NCBI RefSeq assembly: GCF_000716875.1
Contig: NZ_JNWQ01000021.1
Span: forward strand, 22,504 to 86,503
DNA from: Streptomyces novaecaesareae
Lineage (GTDB): Bacteria > Actinomycetota > Actinomycetes > Streptomycetales > Streptomycetaceae
Direction: 5' to 3'
Length of the DNA stretch: 64,000 nucleotides
The position numbers and the translations under genes are program-made. Every line of letters begins with the position of its first letter. Positions within the stretch are counted from its first letter, which is position 1. The notes beneath the pieces were generated by a model, which saw only the letters and a program-made list of their open reading frames with translations, did no database searches and was not told where the DNA came from. Positions 58,112 to 64,000 of this stretch are shown here, in pieces.

Positions 58112-59305
58112 GTGGCAGCGGAGATCATCAGCAGCACCCAGGACACCGACGATCCGGTCGACGCGGTTTTCGCGCTCCACCGCGGCGGCAAGATGGAGAT
58201 CCGGGCGACCGTCCCGGTGCGCGACGCGGACGACCTGTCCCTCGCCTACACCCCCGGTGTCGCCCGCGTCTGCACGGCCATCGCCGAGCAGCCGGAGCTG
58301 GTCAACGACTACACCTGGAAGGCCAACACCGTCGCGGTGGTCACCGACGGCACCGCGGTGCTCGGCCTCGGCGACATCGGCCCGCAGGCCTCGCTGCCCG
58401 TGATGGAGGGCAAGGCCATCCTGTTCAAGCAGTTCGGCGGCGTGGACGCGGTGCCGATCGCGCTCGCCTGCACCGGGGTCGACGAGATCGTCGAGACCGT
58501 GGTCCGGCTGGCGCCCTCCTTCGGCGGCGTCAACCTGGAGGACATCTCCGCCCCGCGCTGCTTCGAGATCGAGCGCCGGCTCCAGGACGCCCTGGACATT
58601 CCGGTCTTCCACGACGACCAGCACGGCACCGCGATCGTCACCACCGCCGCCCTGTGGAACGCGGCCGAGGTGACCGGCCGCGAGATCGGCTCGCTGCGGG
58701 CCGTCATCTCCGGCGCCGGCGCGGCCGGCATCGCCATCGCCAAGATGCTGGTCGCGGCCGGCATCGGCGACGTGGCGGTCTGCGACCGCAAGGGCGTGGT
58801 GTACGAGGGCCGCGGCGACCTCACCGACGTCAAGGCCGAGATCGCCGCGCTGACCAACCGCACGGGCGTCAAGGGCTCGCTGGCCGACGCGCTGGCCGGC
58901 GCCGACGTGTTCATCGGCGTCTCCGGCGGCACCGTGCCGGAGGAGGTCGTCGCGACCATGGCCGACGGCGCCTTCATCTTCGCGATGGCCAACCCCAACC
59001 CGGAGATCCACCCCGAGGTCGCGCACAAGTACGCGGCCGTCGTGGCCACCGGGCGCAGCGACTTCCCGAACCAGATCAACAACGTGCTGGCCTTCCCCGG
59101 CATCTTCGCCGGGGCCCTGCAGGTCCGGGCCAGCCGGATCACCGAGGGCATGAAGCTGGCCGCCGCCAAGGCACTGGCCGGCGTGGTGGCCGACGAGCTG
59201 ACGCCGCAGAAGGTCATCCCCTCGCCGTTCGACGAGCGGGTCGCGCCGGCGGTCACCAAGGCCGTCGCCGAGGCCGCCCGGGCCGAGGGCGTGGCCCGGA
59301 TCTGA
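58112..59305 (+). CDS. Malic enzyme (NAD(P)-dependent malate dehydrogenase, decarboxylating)
   Basis: Converts malate to pyruvate and CO2. The 397-residue protein has the malic N domain ([37 protein letters not shown] with the catalytic Lys of GKA) and metal ligands in [11 protein letters not shown] and [11 protein letters not shown]. The dinucleotide-binding motif is [16 protein letters not shown], with an acidic CDRKG after the second strand. Position suggests orthology to S. coelicolor SCO5261, recalled as the NADP-linked enzyme; the sequence alone does not settle cofactor choice. GTG 58112 follows GAAGAGG. There is no phosphotransacetylase domain, so it is the short form. Confidence 0.92.
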   Translation: MAAEIISSTQDTDDPVDAVFALHRGGKMEIRATVPVRDADDLSLAYTPGVARVCTAIAEQPELVNDYTWKANTVAVVTDGTAVLGLGDIGPQASLPVMEGKAILFKQFGGVDAVPIALACTGVDEIVETVVRLAPSFGGVNLEDISAPRCFEIERRLQDALDIPVFHDDQHGTAIVTTAALWNAAEVTGREIGSLRAVISGAGAAGIAIAKMLVAAGIGDVAVCDRKGVVYEGRGDLTDVKAEIAALTNRTGVKGSLADALAGADVFIGVSGGTVPEEVVATMADGAFIFAMANPNPEIHPEVAHKYAAVVATGRSDFPNQINNVLAFPGIFAGALQVRASRITEGMKLAAAKALAGVVADELTPQKVIPSPFDERVAPAVTKAVAEAARAEGVARI

Positions 59306-59353
59306 CGCGGTCGGGGGAGCGCGCCCGCCACGACGGCCGCTCCCCCGCCTCCC

Positions 59354-59463
59354 CCCGAGCCGAAGGGCGCGCCGCTGCCGAAAGCGAGGAGCGACAAGCG
59401 AGGCACGAGCGCCGGAGCGACGAGTGTCGGCAGCGGGTCCGAGCGCCCGGAGGCGAGCGGGGG
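59354..59463 (-). repeat. Dispersed hairpin repeat, copy B
   Basis: In inverted orientation this matches 43714-43824 at roughly 75-80% by eye with small gaps. The internal arms CCGCTGCCGA and TCGGCAGCGG pair perfectly. It lies downstream of malic enzyme and may end its transcript. Confidence 0.7.
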
Positions 59464-59539
59464 AAATCGCCGCGGCCGGGACGCGCGTCACACCTACGCG
59501 TGGTTCCCGGCCCCGGCCGTCCCGGCTATCGTCCGGGAC

Positions 59540-60502
59540 ATGTTTGCTGCCTACGCCGCACGTATCGACGCCGACGACCCGCTCGCCGGGCTGGAGTTGG
59601 GCGAGCTCCCCGAGCCGCAGGCCCGTCCCGGGTGGAGCCTGGTCACGGTCAAGGCCGCCAGCCTCAACCACCACGACCTGTGGTCGCTGCGCGGGGTCGG
59701 CCTGCCCGCCGAGAAGCTGCCGATGATCCTCGGCTGCGACGCCGCCGGTGTCGACGAGGACGGCAACGAGGTGGTCATCCACTCGGTGATCGGCCAGACC
59801 GGCCACGGGGTGGGCCCGAAGGAGCCGCGCTCCATCCTGACCGAGCGCTACCAGGGCACCTTCGCCCAGCAGGTGGCCGTCCCCACCTGGAACCTGCTGC
59901 CCAAGCCCGCCGAGCTGAGCTTCGAGGAGGCGGCCTGCCTGCCCACCGCCTGGCTGACGGCCTACCGGATGCTGTTCACCAACGGCGGGGTCAAGCCCGG
60001 TGACACCGTCCTGGTGCAGGGCGCGGGCGGCGGTGTGGCGACGGCGCTGGTCGTCCTCGGCAAGGCGGCCGGACTGCGGGTCTGGGTCACCGGCCGGGAC
60101 GAGGCCAAGCGCCGCCGGGCGGTGGAGCTCGGCGCCGACGCGGCGTTCGAGAGCGGTGCCCGGCTGCCCGCGCGGGTGGACGCGGTGATGGAGACGGTCG
60201 GCGCGGCGACCTGGTCGCACTCGGTGAAGTCGCTGCGCCCGGGCGGCACCATCGTCATCTCGGGTGCCACCTCCGGCCCCAACCCGAGTGCCACCGAGCT
60301 GAACCGGATCTTCTTCCTGGAGCTCAAGGTGGTCGGCTCGACCATGGGCACCAAGGAGGAGCTGGCCGGGCTGCTCGCGCTCTGCGCCACCGCCGGCGTC
60401 CGCCCGGTGATCGACTCGGTGCTGCCGCTGAGCGAGGCCCGGGACGGCTTCGCCCGGCTCGCCAAGGGCGAGGTCTTCGGCAAGATCGTGCTGAACCCCT
60501 GA
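59540..60502 (+). CDS. Zinc-independent MDR family oxidoreductase (quinone-oxidoreductase-like)
   Basis: A 320-residue medium-chain dehydrogenase/reductase. It has the GroES-like N-domain (VKAASLNHHDLWSLRGVGLP, MILGCDAAGVDEDGNEVVIH) and a Rossmann domain with DTVLVQGAGGGVATALVVLG. The structural-zinc Cys quartet is missing, and AASLNHHD replaces the catalytic Cys loop of alcohol dehydrogenases, so it is probably a quinone-oxidoreductase-like NAD(P)H enzyme. Substrate is unknown. It follows malic enzyme in other Streptomyces too, as I recall. ATG 59540 lies where coding bias starts. Confidence 0.85.
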   Translation: MFAAYAARIDADDPLAGLELGELPEPQARPGWSLVTVKAASLNHHDLWSLRGVGLPAEKLPMILGCDAAGVDEDGNEVVIHSVIGQTGHGVGPKEPRSILTERYQGTFAQQVAVPTWNLLPKPAELSFEEAACLPTAWLTAYRMLFTNGGVKPGDTVLVQGAGGGVATALVVLGKAAGLRVWVTGRDEAKRRRAVELGADAAFESGARLPARVDAVMETVGAATWSHSVKSLRPGGTIVISGATSGPNPSATELNRIFFLELKVVGSTMGTKEELAGLLALCATAGVRPVIDSVLPLSEARDGFARLAKGEVFGKIVLNP

Positions 60503-60533
60503 CGTCAGGGCGCGTCTTGTCGGACACGCCCTG

Positions 60534-60566
60534 GGGCCCGGCGCTCCCCGCGGGAGCACCGGGCCC
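60534..60566. terminator. Hairpin between convergent genes
   Basis: GGGCCCGG and CCGGGCCC arms with an inner GCTCCC/GGGAGC stem (60534-60566) lie between the MDR gene and the PadR gene. A second, weaker 11-bp stem precedes it. Confidence 0.75.
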
Positions 60567-60595
60567 GGATCCTTCGCGCCCCGACCGGGCGGCCG

Positions 60596-61630
60596 TCAGC
60601 CGAGCAGCCGCTTCAGCCGCTCGCCCGCGGCGCCCAGCACCGAGCGTGCCTCGGCCAGCTTGTCCGTGCTCACCCCGCCGTCCCGGGCCGCGTCGCGGAC
60701 CTGGTCGCGGAAGCGGTCGAGCAGTCGCTCCAGCTCGCGGGCCGGGTCCTCGGCCGGGTCGGTGTGCGCCCACGACGGCAGGTCGGCCGGGGTGGCGGCC
60801 TCGTCCTCGTCCAGGTCGATCCGGGTCACGGTGACCCGCTCGCCCGGGGTGGCCGGCTCGTCGCCCGGGTGGCCCCAGCGGGCCGCGTCGGCCAGGCCGG
60901 ACAGGCCCTTGGTGAGCTCGGCCAGGCCCTCGGCCAGCCCGGTCGGCCAGTCGCCCTTCGCGGCGTGCTCGCGCACCTGCTGTTCGACCCGGCGCTTGAT
61001 CCGCAGGGCCTCCTGCTGCGCGGCCGTGCGCGAGGCCTTGGCCTGCTCGCGCAGCCGGCGGGCCTCCTCCTCGGCGGCCTTCGCCTTGGCCTTAGCGGCC
61101 TTCTCCTGTTCCCGGGCGCGCTTGGCCTGCTCCTTGGCCTGCCGCTTGAACTGGGCGAACTCCTCCTTGGCACGCTGCCAGGCGTCGTTGTCGCCCCAGG
61201 GGCCGGCCCACGGGTCCCCGCCGTCCTTGGCGCGGTCCGGCCGGGGAGCCTGCCTGGCGGCCTGCCACAGCTCCTCGCGCAGGTCCTTGGCGCTGTCCCG
61301 GACGTCCTCGCGGATCGCCCCGGCGAGCTGTGCCACGGAGTCCCGGATCTCCAGCTCCAGCTCCTCCAACTCGCCCTGTCGGGCTTCGAGTTCGGCGCGA
61401 CCGGCGTCGGTCAGCCGGTAGACCTTGCGGCCGCCCTCGGTGCTGTGGGCGACCAGGCCCTCCTGCTCCAGCTTGGCCAGCCGCGGGTAGACCGTCCCGG
61501 CGGAGGGGGCGTACAGGCCCTGGAAGCGCTCCTCCAGCAGGCGGATCACCTCGTAGCCGTGGCGGGGGGCCTCGTCCAGCAGCTTCAGCAGGTAGAGCCG
61601 GAGCCGGCCGTGGCCGAACACGGGGCTCAT
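60596..61630 (-). CDS. PadR family regulator with long coiled-coil extension
   Basis: The first 90 residues form the PadR winged helix: RLYLLKLLDEAPRHGYEVIR, YAPSAGTVYPRLAKLEQEGL and EGGRKVYRLTDAGRAEL. Behind it is a long charged region with heptad character, especially KRQAKEQAKRAREQEKAAKA (about 165-215), then an acidic, disordered-looking stretch and a final helix. At 344 residues it is far larger than a typical PadR (about 110-180). It begins 1 bp after the DUF4097 stop, so both are co-transcribed. Two copies of CGATRTATCGCG in the operon promoter are likely its operators. Confidence 0.87.
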   Translation of the reverse strand: MSPVFGHGRLRLYLLKLLDEAPRHGYEVIRLLEERFQGLYAPSAGTVYPRLAKLEQEGLVAHSTEGGRKVYRLTDAGRAELEARQGELEELELEIRDSVAQLAGAIREDVRDSAKDLREELWQAARQAPRPDRAKDGGDPWAGPWGDNDAWQRAKEEFAQFKRQAKEQAKRAREQEKAAKAKAKAAEEEARRLREQAKASRTAAQQEALRIKRRVEQQVREHAAKGDWPTGLAEGLAELTKGLSGLADAARWGHPGDEPATPGERVTVTRIDLDEDEAATPADLPSWAHTDPAEDPARELERLLDRFRDQVRDAARDGGVSTDKLAEARSVLGAAGERLKRLLG

Positions 61631-61631
61631 C

Positions 61632-62534
61632 TCAGGCCTCCTTGGTGAGGTCGGGCTTGCCCGGGCCGGCCGGGAGCTCCTTGGCGGGGCCGTCGTCCTC
61701 GGGCTCGGGGCGGCTCAGGACGGTGACGGCGCCGGATACGGTGGTCACGTTGAGGCTGCCGCGGCCCTCGCCGAGCTGGCCGGACAGCTTCTTGGCGCCC
61801 CAGCTGCCGCTCAGCTTGAGCTGTTCGAAGCTGCTGGAGATGTCGCCGCTGGTGGAGCCGGCCTCGACCTTGGCGTCGGTGCGGGAGGGGATCCGGATCG
61901 CGACCGGGCCGCTGACGGTGGTGACCTTGACGTCGGCCTCGCCGTCGACGTCGAGGTCCAGGGTGACGGCGCCGGTGACGGCGTTGACCTGGACCCGGTC
62001 GGCGGTGCCGGCGACCACGGTGAGCTGACCGGAGACGGTGTTGACCCGGAGCTGACCGCCGACCGCCTGGGCGTCCACGTCGCCGGTGACGGTGTTGGCG
62101 TCGGTGCGGCCGCTCAGCGCGACCAGGGTGGCGTCGCCGTTGGCGCTCTGCACCGAGACGTTCCCGGCGATGCCGGAGACGGTGGCGTGGGCCGAGACGG
62201 TGCCGACCTTGACCTCGGCGGAGGCCGGGACGGTCAGGGTGACACCGGCGACCCGCTTGCGCTTGAGGGTGCCGAAGAAGCTCTTGACCGAGCCGACCGA
62301 CTTGAGCCAGTCGCCGAACTCGCCCCAGCTGTTGATGTCCTTGTAGGTGACCGTCAGGACGCCGTCCACCAGCGTCACGTGCAGCGGCTCGCCCTGGATC
62401 TCGGTGACCTCCAGGCGGGCCGGGCCCTCTGCCGCCACCACGTTCACGGTGCCGTCGATGATCCGCACGTGCACCGCGCGGACCGCCTCGTCGATGGTGA
62501 TCCTCTCGGGGCCGTCGACCGTCCACTGGCTCAT
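61632..62534 (-). CDS. DUF4097 family beta-helix-like protein
   Basis: A 300-residue soluble protein made of repeated beta strands: VSAHATVSGIAGNVSVQSAN, TVTGDVDAQAVGGQLRVNTV, TADRVQVNAVTGAVTLDLDV and VTTVSGPVAIRI. The recurring V-x-G-x-V pattern defines DUF4097 (adhesin-like repeat). No signal peptide is seen, so cytoplasmic. In Gram-positive bacteria such proteins often accompany PadR regulators and membrane-stress systems; the exact role is unknown. ATG 62534 follows GGGAGG. A C-terminal tail rich in Pro and Asp ends the protein. Confidence 0.85.
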   Translation of the reverse strand: MSQWTVDGPERITIDEAVRAVHVRIIDGTVNVVAAEGPARLEVTEIQGEPLHVTLVDGVLTVTYKDINSWGEFGDWLKSVGSVKSFFGTLKRKRVAGVTLTVPASAEVKVGTVSAHATVSGIAGNVSVQSANGDATLVALSGRTDANTVTGDVDAQAVGGQLRVNTVSGQLTVVAGTADRVQVNAVTGAVTLDLDVDGEADVKVTTVSGPVAIRIPSRTDAKVEAGSTSGDISSSFEQLKLSGSWGAKKLSGQLGEGRGSLNVTTVSGAVTVLSRPEPEDDGPAKELPAGPGKPDLTKEA

Positions 62535-62559
62535 CTCTGCCGCCTCCCGTTGCCGATCG

Positions 62560-62597
62560 CGATGTATCGCGTCCTCTGCTAAAGACGATATATCGCG
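62560..62597 (-). promoter_or_regulatory. Direct repeats CGATRTATCGCG in the DUF4097-padR promoter
   Basis: CGATGTATCGCG (62560-62571) and CGATATATCGCG (62586-62597) lie 26 bp apart, directly upstream of the operon. Each centre is palindromic (CGAT-RT-ATCG). Autoregulation by the PadR protein is the likely purpose. Confidence 0.7.
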
Positions 62598-62671
62598 TGC
62601 TGGGAGAGTCAAGCGCCCCGGACCCGGAACCCGCCCCCGACCCGACCCCGAGGTTTCCCCTACGGGACGCG

Positions 62672-62709
62672 CGAGAGGCCCGGGAGGCGGTTGCCTCCCG
62701 GGCCTCTCG
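62672..62709 (-). terminator. Strong terminator after the DUF6104-like gene
   Basis: Perfect 17-bp arms (62672-62688 with 62693-62709) around a GGTT loop, 17 bp after the stop at 62726. Confidence 0.88.
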
Positions 62710-62725
62710 TCGGGCCGTCACCGGG

Positions 62726-62905
62726 TCACTCGTCGTCCTCGTCGTCGAGCCGGGCCAGCCAGGTGGCCAGCCGCTCGACCGGGATCTCGAAGTCCGGGTT
62801 GAGGTCGACGAACTCGCGCAGGCGCTCGGCCAGCCACTCGAAGGTGACCTCCTCGTCGCCGCGCCGGTTCTCCAGCTCCTCGATGCCTCGGTCGGTGAAG
62901 TACAC
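62726..62905 (-). CDS. DUF6104 family small acidic protein (59 residues)
   Basis: From GTG 62905 the product reads VYFTDRGIEELENRRGDEEV, then TFEWLAERLREFVDLNPDFE, and ends with a run of Asp/Glu. This matches my memory of the conserved Streptomyces family DUF6104. Ribosome site GGAG lies 7 bases before the GTG. It is soluble, helical and strongly acidic; the function is unknown. A perfect terminator follows. Confidence 0.85.
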   Translation of the reverse strand: MYFTDRGIEELENRRGDEEVTFEWLAERLREFVDLNPDFEIPVERLATWLARLDDEDDE

Positions 62906-62951
62906 GGTTCGCTCCGGTCGGATGGGAAGTGACCTGGTCAGGATAGACCGG

Positions 62952-64000
62952 TCAGCTGGCCCGCCAGGTGCTGACGGTGGCCTTGGCGGCCCCGGTGGTC
63001 GGGTCGGCCTGCTCGATCACCGCGATGGCGATGTTGCGGGTGACCCGGTCGCGGATGCAGAGCAGACGGCCGGGGGCGACCCGGTTGTACGAGAGGTCGG
63101 TGTCCGGCCGGGAGTCGATCGCGGCGGCGCACTGCTCGGCGGTGACGGACGGCTCGGTGATCACCGCGAAGTCCGACTTGTCGTCCCCGTAGCTGGCGAA
63201 GGCGTTGGCCTTGCTGCCGTTGCTGTTGTTGGACACCCCGAGGCCCCACTTGAGCTCGCCGGAGTGCGGCACCACGGTGCCGGCGTCCAGGTCGATCCGG
63301 TAGGTGTCGCTGGTGTACTCGGCGCCCGGGATCGACAGCGACTTCTTGTCCAGGATCGGCGCGTAGCCGGTCGGCCGGGCGGGGGCCGAGACGGTGCTCT
63401 GGCCGGACTTCGAGGGCGCGGCCGTCACCGAGTCGCCGGTGGAACCGGTGGACGCGGTGGAGGAGGTCGTCTTCTCCGGAGTCGGGCTCGGGCTCGGGCT
63501 CTGGCTCGCGGTGACCGGGCCGGCCGACTTGGTGTCCGTCTTCTTGCCGTCGTCCAGTTTCTTCATCAGCGCCACGCCGCCCGCGGTGCCGCCGACGGCC
63601 ATCACCAGGGCGACGGTGAGCAGGACCTTCCAGGACACCCCGCCCTTGCGCTTGGGCTCGGGCCCGGGCGCCGGGTCGGAGCTCACCACCGGGCCGGGCG
63701 GCGGGGTGTCGAAGGACGGCGGCTCCGGCTGCAGCCGGACGGTGGGCGGCGAGGGCAGCAGCGGGGCGGTCGGCGACTCGGTGGGCGGCTGCGGGGCGCC
63801 GTACGCGCCGAGCGGCGGCGGTGCGAAGCCGGGCGGGGGCGTGGCGGGCTGCTGCAGCGGGTGCGCCGCGGTGGCCGGGTGGGTCGGTGCGGTGGCCGGG
63901 TGGGTCGGTGCGGCGGCCGGCGGCGGGGGAGTGGCCGGGGCGGCCGGGACCGCCGGAGCCGGGGTCGGCGGGGTGGCGGGGGCGGCCGGCAGCGGGGTGG
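62952..64000 (-). CDS. Membrane-anchored protein with Pro-rich cytoplasmic tail (N-terminus outside window)
   Basis: The frame remains open to the window end, so the start lies beyond 64000. The visible part begins with more than 90 residues rich in Pro, Ala and Thr, including a THPATAP tandem repeat. A basic KRKGG and one helix VLLTVALVMAVGGTAGGVAL then form a single membrane anchor. The outer part has a Ser/Thr/Pro linker and a 130-residue globular domain (SIPGAEYTSDTYRIDLDAGT, TAEQCAAAIDSRPDTDL, GRLLCIRDRVTRNIAIAVIE) holding two Cys that may pair. It resembles the extracellular sensor part of Streptomyces serine/threonine kinases or septal proteins, but no kinase domain is in view. Confidence 0.72.
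   Translation of the reverse strand, partial: TPLPAAPATPPTPAPAVPAAPATPPPPAAAPTHPATAPTHPATAAHPLQQPATPPPGFAPPPLGAYGAPQPPTESPTAPLLPSPPTVRLQPEPPSFDTPPPGPVVSSDPAPGPEPKRKGGVSWKVLLTVALVMAVGGTAGGVALMKKLDDGKKTDTKSAGPVTASQSPSPSPTPEKTTSSTASTGSTGDSVTAAPSKSGQSTVSAPARPTGYAPILDKKSLSIPGAEYTSDTYRIDLDAGTVVPHSGELKWGLGVSNNSNGSKANAFASYGDDKSDFAVITEPSVTAEQCAAAIDSRPDTDLSYNRVAPGRLLCIRDRVTRNIAIAVIEQADPTTGAAKATVSTWRAS
63870..63911. repeat. 21-bp perfect tandem duplication inside the Pro-rich coding region
   Basis: GGTGGCCGGGTGGGTCGGTG plus C occurs at 63870-63890 and 63891-63911, coding the repeated heptapeptide THPATAP-like unit on the minus strand. Confidence 0.9.

Noticed and set aside
57727..58191. Minus-strand frame upstream of malic enzyme
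   Set aside because: Weak codon bias, no recognisable domain and overlap with the start of malic enzyme.
1..64000. tRNA, rRNA, integrase or prophage genes
   Set aside because: Intergenic regions were scanned for cloverleaf boxes and the proteins for integrase or phage motifs; none was found. The accessory stretch at 7-16 kb lacks mobility genes.

Overview
The window is very GC-rich actinobacterial DNA with strong third-position G/C bias, GTG and TTG starts and dense gene packing. Gene order and content point to Streptomycetaceae, and I suspect Kitasatospora or a close relative. From memory, the conserved blocks follow the Streptomyces coelicolor chromosome from about SCO5216 to SCO5263: sigR-rsrA, an HD-GYP gene, nrdAB, dasR-dasABC, a wblE-like gene, sigH-prsH, sodN-sodX and malic enzyme. 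No tRNA, rRNA, CRISPR array, transposase or integrase was found.

Layout. 1-7.2 kb: a truncated hydrolase; the thiol-stress regulators sigR-rsrA behind a perfect-consensus sigma-R promoter; two overlapping membrane HD-domain genes (one full HD-GYP, one degenerate); a TPR protein; peptide deformylase. 7.2-16.7 kb is the accessory stretch: flavodoxin, an orphan ferritin-like enzyme, a MerR regulator, an XRE regulator with two possible micro-ORFs, two small Cys-pair proteins, a 141-bp direct duplication with a gene remnant, a DUF6879 protein, an anti-sigma-like ATPase and a Scr1-type XRE/DUF397 pair. 16.7-20.5 kb: class Ia ribonucleotide reductase nrdA-nrdB behind two NrdR boxes and a cobalamin riboswitch.

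20.5-29.8 kb: six divergent genes for a surface glycan: a cellulose-synthase-like GT2, a GH26-like lipoprotein, two GT39-like membrane proteins, a GH12-like/ricin-B lipoprotein and an anchored LamG protein. I regard this as the most interesting undescribed candidate system. 29.8-34.5 kb: GNAT, GlxA-type regulator, histidine phosphatase, and an SSS transporter with a DUF3311 partner. 34.7-45.8 kb: the aminosugar (chitobiose/GlcNAc) regulon: dasR, dasABC, a GH3 hexosaminidase, a second DasA-like binding protein, a SIS-domain protein and a PdtaS-like histidine kinase. Five DasR-like (dre) sites lie in front of dasA, the second binding protein and the kinase.

46.3-50.1 kb: a wblE/whiB1-like gene with a Crp-like site, a lipid-kinase family gene, a small membrane protein and the stress sigma factor/anti-sigma pair sigH-prsH. 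50.3-64 kb: GNAT, NTF2-like protein, a 234-bp MITE-like element, nickel superoxide dismutase and its maturation protease, a CGNR regulator, a polar amino-acid ABC transporter with an extra binding protein, malic enzyme, a quinone-oxidoreductase-like MDR protein, a PadR-DUF4097 operon, a DUF6104-like peptide and a truncated membrane protein.

Common threads are redox and metal stress (sigma-R, NiSOD, deformylase, B12/NrdR control of nrdAB), envelope and aminosugar metabolism, and development-linked signalling (HD-GYP, WblE, SigH). Assignments rest on motifs and neighbourhood read by eye; no database search was run.
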